Positions 10,794-23,600 of a stretch of 64,000 nucleotides of DNA are shown here, in pieces (within the stretch, counting starts at the first letter, position 1; the number at the start of each line of letters is the position of its first letter). The DNA comes from Doryteuthis pealeii. Taxonomy: Eukaryota > Mollusca > Cephalopoda > Myopsida > Loliginidae. The notes under the pieces were generated by a model. The model worked only from the letters and a program-made list of their open reading frames with translations. It was not told the origin of the DNA and searched no databases. The stretch spans positions 89,809,011 to 89,873,010 of the forward strand of contig CM042160.1 in assembly GCA_023376005.1 (NCBI GenBank). Reading direction: 5' to 3'. A program made the translations under genes and the position numbers.

Positions 10794-11141
10794 TGTTACA
10801 TATTAATAGATCCCTAATATCTTTTTAAGGTAGTATAGAAATCCTTATGGCGATCAGTGCAGCTGATGGCCTTGAGTGAGTGACAATGCTTGACCTCACT
10901 CTCACCTTGCGTTCTGGGGATGGAACATGAGAACGGAAGTCAATAGAAGCCCTTCCGGTTTAAGGTGTAAGCAACTCAGTTAGTTGCAGTGACAGTTAGA
11001 GTTAGTCAGTTGCAGAGTTAGGCTTAGAAGCGAAGCTAGCAAGATGTGACTCTCCGCGCGCATTCTCTGGTCTGGGGTTCTGGAATAAAGTAACATCAAA
11101 AGAAAATCGAAGTCTTGTTGTTATTACTAAAAGCTAACAAT
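10794..11141 (+). mobile_element. Possible LTR
   Basis: Segment bounded by TGTTAC and CTAACA, so TG...CA as in LTRs. It has GC-richer content than its surroundings, a TCAGTTAGTTGCAGTGACAG direct-repeat region and AATAAAG at about 11,083, consistent with a polyadenylation signal in an R region. No second copy is visible in the window and no target duplication could be fixed, so this remains tentative. Confidence 0.35.
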
Positions 11142-12180
11142 GACACAAGGCTTTTGATAAGGAACGCTCCCCAGCAGAAACCAGACCCGGAATCCCCATC
11201 TAAGAAAGACCAAGATATAAGATAGATGATAGAAGATATACCAGATCCGGCCAGAAGAATAAGAGAGGTATATAACATTAAGCTATCCAAATGTCGAGAC
11301 CAGCCATCATTTCCCAGGCCTTTAAAGGCAAAACAAAAGCATATGGTTAAAAATCAACAAGGAATTTACAACAAGATGAAACGTGTTTCCACCACCTAAA
11401 TTCCCAAGACTACGGGGTAGACCCCCAGAAAGAATATTAAGGATACAACAGGGTAGACCCCCAGAGAGAATATTGAGAGTATTACCTTTGGGGAACATTC
11501 CTCACCAGTGACACTTGACTACAAAAGATAGCCCCCCCCCCCAAATCAAAAATACGGACTTATATCCCATGCTAGTTGCAGTAGTCCCCCAGAGACATTT
11601 TGACCAAAAGAACTGATAAAACTTGACTTTGTTATAAAATCACAATGGTGATTTTAGGGGGGAGTGTGGCTGCCACTGTAGGCAGCTTGTAGTAGTAGTA
11701 GTATTTTGTCGTACTTGACAAATTTGAAAAAGAAGAGTCAGTTGGCTGCTTAGATCTAGAAAGGCACAACACGTGTGTGAGGCAAGAAAAAAGCTGAATC
11801 GGGTGTGCATCCACACCCGATAATGAGGAATCTCGCAACCATATAATGAATTCTGAAGTGGTTTAATATAGGGAATCATTGCCGTGGTGGATTGAAGTTT
11901 AAGAAGTATCCCTTTTCAAGTTCACTTGAAACGTTTAACCAGAAGATGGTAAATAAAATTCTACTCTGTTGAAACAAAAAGGGTGCAATATTTCACGCAC
12001 AAATATTACAGGTATCAAGAGGGAATTCGAGGAACTTCAAAGGGAAAAAACATCAATTTTTCACTGTTCTAGCCACCAATCCAAAGAAACAACGGATAAA
12101 AATAATGAATTTGCAACAATATATGAAGAATTATCCCAATATACCCCCAGTAATGTGGACATAGAAACAGGATAATAAAG
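11142..12180 (+). other. Degraded LTR-element internal region and second LTR-like start
   Basis: No intact frame. Near 11,410-11,490 a short direct repeat occurs (GTAGACCCCCAGA-type, twice). At about 11,655 a purine run TTTAGGGGGGAG is immediately followed by TGTGGCTGCC, the arrangement of a polypurine tract before a 3' LTR. A GTA trinucleotide run follows (11,692-11,706). A similar purine-run/TGT junction occurs at about 48,576-48,586. The frame 11,969-12,175 has no recognisable product. Confidence 0.3.
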
Positions 12181-12571
12181 ACAGAAATCCTTGAAATAGA
12201 TAATGGATATCATGACAAAAAAATACAGAAAACCAACAATCTACACCAAGTAAACATATTTCCATATGTATGAACTCTTTAGTAAACCTATCTTTCATTC
12301 ACTTCCTCCTCCATTTTTACTTTCATACAACTTCAACTAATAGAATTTTATTTGAGCAGGAAGGAAAGGGAGGGATGGAATGACATTTTCCACTCCCCCC
12401 TAGCTTCCTACAATAGTTCAAGAATAAAATTATATTCTATTCCAATTTAATTATGTCATGTCTTTCCTTTCTAGGTTTGGCATTCAATGGATTTTCTACT
12501 CTCGTGAAAATCTAAGAATCTGGAATTTTTTTATTACATAAGATGTTATTCAAGTAACAACTAAAATAACC

Positions 12572-12620
<49 letters not shown>

Positions 12621-12989
12621 AAGTTTACAGGAAAAACTAGTTTAAAAAAAAAAAAAAAAGAAAATAAAAGTCAGAGAATGAAAGATGAGAATATATTTTG
12701 GTTATATGTGAAAAGTCAAAGATTCCAAATTTTGTTATGGATATATCAGAATATGTGATGAAAAGATGAAGAGAAATAAAAAGACAACTGTTTCAAAGTA
12801 TAGATGGAGACTTTTTTTATTGATTAGACCATTAACTCTGAAACCAGAGTCCAGACGCTCAGAACTTTTTATTTATTTATTTAATTTTGATTTAATTTTA
12901 TTTAAATCCCCACAGATAATTTTGTTTTTATGGTAATCTACTTCAACTGATCTATTCTTTAAAACCCCCATTTTTTTTAGGCCAAAAAC
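12181..12989. other. AT-rich intergenic DNA with A-tracts
   Basis: Nothing gene-like. Contains long A runs at about 12,582-12,619 and 12,642-12,659 and T-rich stretches. Feature-poor spacer before the first foldback element. Confidence 0.6.
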
Positions 12990-13169
12990 ATTTATTTCCT
13001 ATAACTCCAACATAAACAAAGGGGAACCACTCTTGACTGATAAATTATTTATTGATTTTCCATTAAACTAATCCTAACCCCGTCTTCTTTTTTTATTGTA
13101 GATCAATAAATAAATAAATCATTCAAGAGTGGTTCCCCTTTGTTTATGTTGGAGTTATAGGAAATAATT
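12990..13169. repeat. Foldback MITE, family M1 (copy a)
   Basis: Palindromic element. The left arm TTATTTCCTATAACTCCAAC...AAAGGGGAACCACTCTTGAC is matched inverted by the right arm ending in GGAGTTATAGGAAATAA. The centre carries AACTAATCCTAACCCCGTCT, an asymmetric core shared by other M1 copies. The terminal two bases are mutated here and the flanking duplication is not clear. Confidence 0.8.
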
Positions 13170-13973
13170 AACATTTCATCAATTCCAAGAACACTAAAGA
13201 GAAGTTCAATTGTCCAATCAAAATTTGGAATTTTATATCTCCAAAAAGAAATGGTTGGCATGGAGATAAAAAAAAATTATTTTTTTAAAAGTGTATAGTC
13301 ATAAGGAAAAAGAATTTTTTTTCTTCATTCAGCATAAAAAAATGTTTAAATCAAGAAAAACTTCTACACATAAAATTACTGAATCTTTGTTTACTTTGAA
13401 TCACTTTTTAACCATTTTTGAAAAAAATATATATATATTTTTGAAAATTATAATTTTAGCATTTTAATTAAGATTAACAGAAAGTAAACTTTTGTTTTGT
13501 TTAAATCTAATCTAACTTTGAATGAGTGTTTAACATCCCCCCCCAAAAATCAAATCTATTTCCTGAAAAATTGTTTCATTCTGATTAGAATTTTCTTTAA
13601 CATCAATGACAATAAAATAATTAAACATTCATTTGTATTTGTTGTGAATTGGTTGCAAAAACACAAGTTAAAGCTTTTGGTTACAAGATGAATATAAATG
13701 TTGAACATAGGCACAATGAAAACCTATGCAAAAATTATAACAAAACAAAAAATAAATAAATAAATAAATAAAAATGAATAAAATAAATTATTTTGAAAAA
13801 TATCAACAATTAAAAAATAAAGAAAAAATAATTTTAAAAGATAAAGAAAAAATTGATTTAAAAAAAAAAAAAAAAATAATTTTGTTTTTAAAAAGAAGGA
13901 GCTAAAGTAGAATAAATGGATTTCTACAAATGAACAATATTTCATATAATTCATGAAAATAATTTTTTTTTTT

Positions 13974-14017
<44 letters not shown>

Positions 14018-14050
14018 ATGCATTCATGAAAATTTAACAATCCATATTTT
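13170..14050. other. AT-rich low-complexity DNA
   Basis: Very AT-rich, with AAATA repeats (13,749-13,780), A-runs (13,861-13,877; 13,981-14,015) and an ATAT run near 13,430. No gene or structured RNA that I can support. Confidence 0.6.
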
Positions 14051-14251
14051 GGTTATTTCCTATAACTCCAACATAAAAATGGGAACCACTCTGAATGAAT
14101 TTTATCTGTTAATTAATCTACCCATTATTTTCCCATTAAAATAACCCTAACCCCATCTTCTTTTTTCCTAGTATATCAATAAATAAATAAATAACTTATC
14201 AGTCAATCAGAGTGGTTCCCCTTTTTTATGTTGGAGTTATAGGAAATAATC
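14051..14251. repeat. Foldback MITE, family M1 (copy b) with 8-bp duplication
   Basis: Starts GGTTATTTCCTATAACTCC and ends GGAGTTATAGGAAATAATC (one mutation from the mirror end). Flanked by perfect 8-bp direct repeats CATATTTT (14,043-14,050 and 14,252-14,259). It is of the longer subtype with CACTCTGAATGAATTTTAT next to the arm. Confidence 0.9.
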
Positions 14252-14614
14252 CATATTTTTTCTAGTTTATCAAACCGAATAATTGTTTATCACAATGTCA
14301 TTACATTTCAGTTAATCATTCAATATTACAATTTTAATTTCATTAATTTAAACGATTTATACACCACAAAAATTCAGAAAAGTTCTGTCTAAATAATCCA
14401 CACATAATTCTACGATGGTCAACAACACAAATTTTATGTAAGAGGCCATGAAAAAAAACTTTCTAATAACTTCTATTCTGTGCCGATTGTTAAATAATTG
14501 TATTCCAATATTTAATTGGAGAATTCACTGGTTGAATATTTCATAAAAGCCTCAAAGTTGGACATTATTTGTTTGATAGCAGATAATTACATTGTCTTTA
14601 ACTCTTTATCTAAT

Positions 14615-14793
14615 GATAGACCAAGGAGATTGTTTTGGTGTCTGAAATGGAGCACCAGATCTACTATCAAGCTCCTCACTTTATCGCACAGATCCCTGTG
14701 CTACTCATACGCTGAGTTGGCAAGGGCCGGTATTGAAACTGGAACCTTGCGGTTCCTAGTCATACGCTCTACTGACTGAGCTAAACCGGCCCT
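14615..14793 (-). repeat. tRNA-derived SINE, family S1 (partial)
   Basis: On the minus strand it starts AGGGCCGGTTTAGCTCAGTC with an A-box-like TTAGCTCAGTCAGTAGAGCG and a B-box-like region. It continues with the S1 body (CAACTCAGCGTATGAGTAGC). The frame 14,516-14,779 is only a translation of this SINE. Compare the full-length copy at 21,133-21,373. Confidence 0.85.
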
Positions 14794-14888
14794 ATTCTAA
14801 TTTTTTTTTTTTTTTAAACATTATTCATGTCAAATTTCCTCACTTAAGTTAAATAAATATAAAATTCATAGTAAAATGTAGGATCTCC

Positions 14889-15440
14889 CACTCCACATGA
14901 TAAAACATGATCGAGGTGCCTTGCGTCATGTGCTATCCGCATGTCCACAATCACTCCAGATGTACACGTGGCGACACAACAAGGTTTTGGAGGTGGTCAC
15001 AGAGTTGATAAGAAAACAATGTGAGGCAGCAAACCAACAGCCTGTCAGAGCCCAGGAATCGAACATTCAGTTTCAGAAGGAAGGTGAATGCCCCGTGAAG
15101 AAACAAAAAACTCCAAACATGAAACTGCTGAATGGAGCTGGTGACTGGAAGGTTTCAGTGGATCTCAAGACATCCCTAAAATTTCCAACTCACATACTTC
15201 AAACAAATAAGCGCCCGGACATTGTAGTGTGGTCTGACACAAAAAAGAGTGTCCTCCTCATCGAATTAACTGTACCATGGAAGAAAACCAGGAAGAAGCA
15301 TACAAGCAAAAAAAAAGAACCGGTACGAGTCAGTGCGTGCCGACTGCGTGGAAAACAGTTTTACAATGTTCCTCCAAGTCAACTATTTCACCAAATTCCA
15401 AAGCGGAATTTTCAACCAAGGAAGTTGAATCCCACATTAC
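14889..15440 (+). pseudogene. LINE-A C-terminal region
   Basis: A 190-codon open frame begins at 14,897 (GALRHVLSACPQSLQMYTWR, then RHNKVLEVVTELIRKQCEAA). It continues with LNGAGDWKVSVDLKTSL, KRPDIVVWSDTKKSVLLIEL and TVPWKK. This is the C-terminal domain that follows RT in the family represented at 1-540. Near 15,280 the expected continuation (EENQEEAYKQKK) is in another frame, so the last 50 codons of the open frame are off-frame. A dead copy. Confidence 0.75.
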
Positions 15441-15720
15441 AAGGGTCAGCTGAAAAGTTCATAGGCTGACCAAGATACTATCATGGAATGTGACCTAATG
15501 AGGTTTATTTTCAAAATAGTCCCCCTTTCAGTCCACACACTTCTTCCAGTGTTGCAGTGCTTGGATCCCATTGGTTAAAAAAGATGAATAAATAAAAAAG
15601 GTGATCAACAACAGGTAAGATGTCATCATATGAACTTTCCAGCCCACCCTTGGAATTTACAATTGAAAATATTCCACAAACATTTTGCTGGGTAGGCAGG
15701 TAAAAATTTAAAAAAAAAAA
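15437..15720 (-). mobile_element. mariner element end with transposase C-terminal remnant
   Basis: The minus strand reads the mariner transposase tail (GIQALQHWKKCVDRKGDYFE) near 15,500-15,570. The inverted-repeat-like end, AAGGGTCAGCTGAAAAGTTC on plus, starts at about 15,441. The rest of the transposase is missing or scrambled. It abuts the LINE-A tail directly. Confidence 0.75.
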
Positions 15721-15849
15721 AAAAAAACAATTTTCTTCCAAATGACTTACAGAGGGTTTCTCATCACTCAGAGAGATTTATCTTAATTCATTTAACCTTA
15801 GAAATTTTGCATTAAGAGCGCATTCATTAATTAGCGATAGTTTTGTACA

Positions 15850-16560
15850 ACAGCCATCCACTTGAATGGGGTACTTACTACCCATAGATGCGGCCCTCGG
15901 GCAGGGATCCCAGAGAGCTATCCACCCAGGCAATACCTGCCCCTTCAATTTAAAGTGGCAGGGCTGGGTTTATTGCCCAGAGCCAGAGCGGGAATGCCGA
16001 CGGGATCAATGCAATTTTTTCACCCGCCACCCATGAACTTCGGTTCGTGGGTGGTCCCACATTAATAGGGCCTTGTACCTAACCGTACACATGGGGTACG
16101 TGGTAAATATCTACTACCCACATAAATTCCCAAATGGGGTAGATTGGCCTCGTTAGCCTTGAACAGCAATCCATTTAGACAAAGAAAAGTCTGTTATAAA
16201 ACCTCCACTGCTTGTGTGATATTCCAAGGAACGGCTAGAAAAGTAAATCCTGAAATTAAATCCAGAGCTGGAGTCCCTAAAGGTGGTGTAAATGCTGAAT
16301 CGCAATTAACCAGCAACTCCAGTGGCAATATCGTTGCCAAACTGCATTGTTTTTTGGGGAGTGGGGGTGGAGGGTTGCCTTTCCTTTGGACCACAATGGC
16401 AGTGTTGGAGAGGGAGGAACCCCCTGCTGCTTGGTCGATAGCTCATCCTCCATATCAATCCGCCCAGGCTACTTGTTTTTGGCCATTACACCATCATCTC
16501 TAGTAGACGGATGGATGACGCCAATGAAGATTCTGAGCCAATTTTTTTTTTCTCTTATTT
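15850..16560. repeat. GC-richer unclassified segment
   Basis: Much richer in G and C than its surroundings, with an inverted pair CACCCATGAACTTCGG / CCGAAGTTCATGGGTG-type around 16,025-16,055. Several modest open frames on both strands (for example 15,862-16,065 and 16,144-16,503) have no recognisable product and overlap one another. The many C/T and G/A-type wobble positions suggest an old decayed repeat. It lies just beyond the TMEM201 stop codon and could overlap its 3' UTR. Confidence 0.35.
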
Positions 16561-16682
16561 TAAGGAGATAAAAAAATAAAAAAACTGCCTGCCAACAATC
16601 TTTGTATAAACATAAAAAAAATCTTTTTTAGATTTTTAAAAAATGCAATGTGAGCAAAGTGGCTAAAAATGTGTTCATGCAT

Positions 16683-16867
16683 TCATACTTGAAAGAAAGA
16701 GCTTATTGATAAAGACGAGAGAAATTGTTTAAATGAGACAACGATAGGAGATAAATGTGTACTTATGTTGGTTGGTAGATGAATTTTTTCTCTATGAAGA
16801 AGAATTATGAACAGGATATTTATACAAACACTGATCACAAGCAACAAAGTTACATTACGCTTGGAAC
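16683..16867 (-). CDS. TMEM201: TMEM201 exon 10 (C-terminal membrane segment)
   Basis: Opens after acceptor tctttgcag, reads GSKRNVTLLLVISVCINILF then IILLHREK, the last membrane segment, followed by a polar tail to the TGA at 16,685-16,683. Frame and phase agree with exon 9. No clear polyadenylation signal was chosen downstream. Confidence 0.88.
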
Positions 16868-17059
16868 CTGCAAAGATAAAACAGAAAATAAAATATAATT
16901 AGTTGCTGAGTAATATCTTTCGGTCTAAAATCGGTTAAACTTGCAAATCGTTGTCAAAATTAAAAAACGGAAACTTATTTGGTGGTGATCCATGACAGTT
17001 TAACTACAGTGTATTACGGTTAAAGCAGAATAAGGAGGAAATATTTTATAAAAAAAATC

Positions 17060-17093
<34 letters not shown>

Positions 17094-17632
17094 AAAGAAT
17101 TTGTATATAAAACCTTTTTTAGGAAATGCTTTTTTTCATTTTTTTTTAGTCTTTAATTTTTCAATAAATTAAATTTTTTTAATTATATATATATTTTTTG
17201 GGAGAATATGTGCTTAATTGAAGCCATACCTAATTTTGAAAATTAATTGATAATTAATGAATTAGGTGGGCATGTCTATTCAAATGTAAGGCGTAAACAA
17301 ATCGAGAAAAAGTCAATCTCTGTATGTACATTTCGGCCTATTATGCCTCATCAGCAGAGCTATGGACAGGAAGACTGCTCTGTGTGTGATTCGAACCCTA
17401 ACTGTCAGGCTGACATGCGGGGATTCCAACCATTACACTAGCTGGTTTTTACCAGATTTTTCATTTGTTTTGAACTCCGTTATATTACACTTTTGGTGAC
17501 ATGCTGCACAACAGTATGAGAAGTAAACAAACAAACAAACAGTTTGATATGGCCCTAGCCGACAATTAAGCACATATTCTCCCAAAAATTGTCGGCTAAG
17601 GCCATATCAAACACATTGTTTGTTTGTTTACT

Positions 17633-17664
<32 letters not shown>

Positions 17665-20600
17665 TATTAGTTATAAAAATGCTAATTAGAATCCTTCACT
17701 TCTTCCTAAATAGAAGCATCAATATCATCATGGACAGCTGTTACAAGGGGTTCACAAGTCAACTAGTTATGTGTAGAAAGTAAATTAAAATAAAACATTT
17801 ACCTGTATTTTTTGACTGAATTTCTGACGTTCTATTTGGCAGGCATGAACTGGAAGATCCCTTTGAGTCATCAGTGTCATTAAGTTCAGATTGATTGAAG
17901 TCATTTTTTAAATGCAGATTATTTGGAGAAAAAGAATTTTCACCATGAAACTGCCGACTCTTCCTGGAACTACAAGATCGAACAGAAAAGTTATCCGAAT
18001 GAACTGATGCTGTATCGCTCAAAACATTTGGATAATTGGAAGAACCAAATAAACTGTCCCGGTCAGAAAAAAGTCCTGTAAAATAAAAAATTTAAAAAAA
18101 TGAAATTAGGTGATATTTTAGCAACTGATAAATAAGGTCTTTTATTGTGGCATTAAATAACAGTGGAGATGTTCAAACACGAATCACTAGGCGTGTTCAA
18201 ATTAAAGGGGCATAATTCCTATTTTCTGCTATCTTTTTTTTTTTTACGCGATTATCTCCCTTAGATCGGCCATTGAAATTTTTTTTATGGTTACTCAAAA
18301 TAATTACAATATAAAGAAGTCTAGTTAAACATGCTTTTAAATCATTCGGTTATTTCCTATAACTCCAACATAAACAAAGGGGAACCACTCTTGACTGATA
18401 AATTATTTATCTATTTATTGATCTACTAGAAAAAAGATGGGTTTAGGGTTAGTTTAATGGGAAAATGAATTTATCAGTCAAGAGGGTTCCCCTTTGTTTA
18501 TATTAAAGTTATAGGAAATAACCAGTCATTCCTTACAATTTTCAATGATACATTTCCTTTCAGTCCCTAATTGTCCAACCCTCGGCTTAACGATAGTTGA
18601 TTGATCCTGTATGAAATTTAACAATCAACACGTTCCAGTTCGCCATCGTTTCCCTGGCAACTTACAACTAGCAGACGATCACAAAACAGCATCGTCTACC
18701 AAGGCCGTGTAAATTTCAATTTTGGCTGAAGGAAAAATGCCAGATCAAACATATCTTTTGAACTTTTTAATTTTTGTTGTAAAAATAATTTACCAACGAA
18801 TAAATTTTGCATCTTTAATGAATTTTTAAATAACTCGTTTGTTCTCCTTTTTTACCCTGATTTGTGTCAATTCTTACATTTCCATTGAACATGTCTTATT
18901 GTACTGTGGTAGGCGGTAACATATCACGTTAATGCCTACCACAACACCTTAAACAAACAATATAAGTCAATGTCTTGACATTAAGATTTTATTAATAGTT
19001 CTTTTGGTTATTTCCTATAAGTCCAACCTAAAAACAGGGGAACCACTCTGATTGATAAATTATTTATTTATTTTCCCATTAAACTAACCCTAAACCCGGT
19101 CTTCTTTTTTCCTAGTAGATCAATAAATAGATAAATAATTTATCAGTCAATCAGAGTGGTTCCCCTTTTTAGGTTGGATTTATAAGAAATAACCGTTCTT
19201 TATTTCCCTCCCACTTTCTTAAACTTTAAAGAACACTTACTGTTTGGCGAGTGATGATCATTTTCTTGTTTGAATGTAGAAAGTCTGGCAGGTGCAATTT
19301 CACCTCGACTCAGAACTGGAGATGATGAACTACACATGGACTTGTAAGACAGATTTGCATCTAAACAAATGTAAAGAGAAAAATACTATCTTTATTTTTA
19401 CATATATAAAGGGCAGTTCATGTGTGTGTGTATATATTATATATACTAGCAAATATATGCACCCTCCAGGTGCAAGTATTTAACTTTTAATGTAATAGAA
19501 TATTATATTAAATTAGAAAGGCTAATGAAACTAAATAAGAATGCAGTTAAAAAGATTTGAAACAGAGGGGGTATAATAAAAGATTTGAAACAGAGGGAGT
19601 ATATAAAAAAATGGAACACTGAACTTACTCTTCCATCACTCTCGTCTTTCATTGTTATTTTTTTCTAATTTAAGTATTTAGTTATAAGCGGAAGTAAAGA
19701 ATAAAATGACAGTTATTTTATCTTGTTAATGGATTTCATTTAAGATTCATTGAAGAGATTTTTGCTTATATTCATTAAAATAAAACCAAACAGTTAGAAA
19801 TCAATAATACTAAGCACATATTTATTAAATTCGATTTTTTAATATTAATATGCAAATTAGCCTTCGCGTTCACACTGTAAACCGCTATTTTGTTGTATAT
19901 ATAAATATAATTGCATATTGTCAGTATGTAGACATAGTTAACAGTATTAATAATATAAGACAATTTTATTAATAATTGAGGTTTAGATAAAAATAAAATC
20001 ATGGAGAATGTGATGTCAATAACTAAGAGAATTGTGATTTAAGTAGGAATATAGTTTCGGTTACAGACAGAAAAACACACAATCTCCATTATAATAAGAT
20101 ATATATATATATATATACATATACACACACACAGTTACAGAGGCCAGTTTTTTGTACAAAAATTCAAGATTTGATTTATATTCACAAAGATATATAAAAA
20201 TTAAATAGCATTCAAATTCTTAAAAACATCCCTGAATCTCCAAGTTAAACAAAATAATATAAAAGCCCAAAACATTCAATTTTATTTCTTTTTATTTACT
20301 TTTTTCAGGCCGGATTAACAAAATATTTTTACGTGCGGATTTTATAGGTCATCCCGCGAGAATTAAACTTGTTATTCAGTAGTAACAAATCTGCAAGACT
20401 AGCTTATTAACCATTACACCACTTTAATTTTTTTTTACACCTTATCCAGGCGACACTGGGTAGCCACTTCCTGTTAGGGGTAGGGTTCAGGCTACTTCAG
20501 GAGTTTCTGTAAGCTAAATGCTATTTATACATAAATGCAATTCTAATTATATTATCTCTTGGGCACTATTCTGCATTTGTATCTGTTAGCGGTAGGGTTA

Positions 20601-23600
20601 TGTTTCTTTGGGAGTTTCTGTAATTTACTGCTATTTATACATAAAATGCAATTCTAATTATGTTATATCCCGAAATGTAGAATATACAAAATGATAATTA
20701 AAAACAGTGAAATATGTTTAACAATAACAATATTTGTTTTATCTATTCTCACTGGCAGGGAATACAGTCGGATGGTTTTGGTGTGTGGTCTCTCTGCTGA
20801 GAGTCCTTATTTAACACAGGGTAGAAAATGGTTCTACCCTAAAAGTGACTGAACTAGCCCAACCGTGCTGACGCACGTGGTCACTAGTTCAAGCGTGCTG
20901 ACGCACGTCTGTACTGTCCAAAACCCCCATCCAAAGTAACATGGCTGAATTCCCATATCCGCGTTCCCGTCAGTCCCTTAATGACGAAAGGGGAGCAACC
21001 CTTTAGCAACTCGTTAGGTTACCCTAACAAATTATATTATCTCTTGCGCGCTATTCTGCATTTGTATCTGTTAGGGGTAGGGTTATGTTACTTTGGGAGT
21101 TACTGTAATTTACTGATATCTATACATAAAATAGGGCCGGGTTAGCTCAGACGGTAGAGCGTTCGGCTAGAAACCACAAGGTTCCTAGTTCGATCCCGGT
21201 CCTCGCCAACTCAGCGTATGAGTAGCAGAGGGATCTGTGCGGTAAAGTAAGGAGCTGACGGTAGGTGTGGCGCTCCATCTCATGCTAAAAACAATCTCAT
21301 TAGTCTAGCGCTATTGAAAAGGGGATAGACTCCCTGGCTGATACTAACTTTAGGCCGCCTCGTCGACTTTTTTTATACATAAAATGCAATTCTAATGATA
21401 TTATCTCTTGCGCACTATTCTGCATTTGTACCATTAAATCAACGCCAAAAACCGATGCTAACTTACCTGACATTGATTTCTGAGAATGTGAAATAGAAGA
21501 TCCAAGAGAAATTTGGTTCATTTTGATGCCAAGAATGTTATCCGTTAAAGATGAGGGTGGAGTTTTGTTTGCTTCTTTCAAACACGGAGAAGCGTTTAAC
21601 GAACTGGAACCTCGTTGGAAATTTGGAGACACGTGATTCTTGTCCAACGAAAAAAAACTTGAAGATCTTGATAATGGACGAGAGGAGGAGAAACCAGATG
21701 AAAAGTCTCCATTGACCGACGCTTGGCTCAAAGACTTAAAAGATGGAAGGTTTGATTCACGGCTACCAAGAGGAAAGGAATGGTAGTTTGTTTTCATGGA
21801 AAATGGTGACCAAGAATCTCCATTCAGTGAAACGGAACTGGGAGAAGTCCTTCTGCGGGGAAAGGGTTTATTAAAAGATGAGAATGATGAATCCTGTTTG
21901 GTTGGTGATGGAAGTCGAGTTTTTGTGGAATGCCAACTATACAAAGAATCGCTGCTATTAAAACCTTTTACAGATTCTGCTTGTTGGGAACTGAATGAAG
22001 TCTGTAAAGATGAAGAATTGGAGGATCGAGAAAAGGAAGATCTGAAAAAGAAATAATAATAATATGGAAATAAAAAATATAGAAAACAAAATATATATAC
22101 TCAAAACTATGTCACTGCTTATATCACATAACCCAAAGTCGTCACTACATTGAATAAAGAACAATTAATATTGATAAAATAAATAAAAGTCGTTATTTTT
22201 TACTTTCACCCTTCTTTCAGTAACATGAAGTTAATTAAAAGTTTACAAATCAATAAATACCTACGATTTTGTGTAAGATTTCTGTGCTAAATATTTAAAA
22301 TAATTATTCAATTAATAATTAATAGATGCACGCAACATTTTATTTGAGAGGGAAATAACTAAGTTTCCATTTCAAATTGTGTTTTTTTTTTAAATTTTTA
22401 TTCCTTTAATAAATTTGATGACTTATTTGATACAAACCCTCTGACACTGAATTTTAACTGGCAATATCTTTCAAAAATAGATTTTTACACTGCTTGGAGG
22501 GCGTTTTTTTTTTTTTGTAGTATTAATAAATCATTCTCATGCTTCTTATTTTTCACTTTTATTCATTACTTTACCATACACTGTCAGATTCATTTTACTC
22601 TATTCCAACACACACACACACACACACACCTCTGTACAAGCAGAATGCAACACAGTCAATTTTTAAGTGGAGTTTAATAGATTTGAATTCAAAGTTTTCC
22701 TTCTCCTAGATTGGTTGCCATACCAAGATAAAGAGCCCAGTCTGCTCTATTGGAACTGGAGAGAGAACATATTTGGATACATACCTTTTCCAAGAGTATT
22801 AGTGGTATGTGAAATGCAAATAGTGACAGTAAACATTACACCACAAACACCTCCATAATCATTATAATATCTTATTATAATGGAGATTGTGTGTTTTTCC
22901 GTCTGTAACCGAAACTATATTCCTACTCAAGTCACAATTCCCTTAGTTATTGACATCACATTCTCCATGATTTTATTTTTATCTTAACCTCAATTATTAA
23001 TAAAATTGTCTTACATTATTAATACTGTTAACTATGTCTACATACTGACAACATGCAATTATATTTATATATACAACAAAGTAGCGGTTAACAGTGTGAA
23101 TGGGAAGGCTAATTTGCATATTAATATTAAAAAATCAAATTTAATAAATATGTGCTTAGTATTATTGATTTCTAACTGTTTGGTTTTATTTTAATGAATA
23201 TAAGCAAGAATCTCTTCAATGAATCTTAAATGAAATCCATTAACAAGAAAAAATAACTGTCATTTTATTCTTTACTTCTTTTAACTAAATACTTAAATTA
23301 GAAAAAATAACAATGAAAGACGAGAGTGATGGAAGAGTAAGTTTCAGTTGTTCCATTTTTTATTATACTCCCTCTGTTTCAAATCTTTTTATCTGTATTC
23401 TTATTCAGTTTCATTAGCCTTTCTAATTTAACATGATATTTTATTATATTAAAACTTAAATACTTGCACCCGGAGGGTGCATATATTTGCTAGTATATAT
23501 AAAGTAGATTCGGAACAATCTTATAGGTAGATAGGGTTTGACATGACCCGTTGGTTGATCGGAAGAGGCCTCTTTGACCACCAGTCTAGCCCAAGTAAAC

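Noticed and set aside
13724..13954. Phe/Leu-rich open frame (and similar ones in AT-rich DNA)
   Set aside because: Translation of A/T runs; Phe, Leu, Ile and Lys dominance without any motif.
14516..14779. Open frame of 87 codons
   Set aside because: It is a translation of the S1 SINE in antisense; the same peptide text appears at each S1 copy (for example 28,180-28,437).
16144..16571. Overlapping open frames of 66-119 codons on both strands
   Set aside because: They arise from locally higher GC content, have no recognisable domain and overlap on opposite strands.
21133..21205. tRNA gene candidate
   Set aside because: It has A- and B-box-like segments but runs directly into the S1 body and is flanked by a retroposition duplication, so it is a SINE head.
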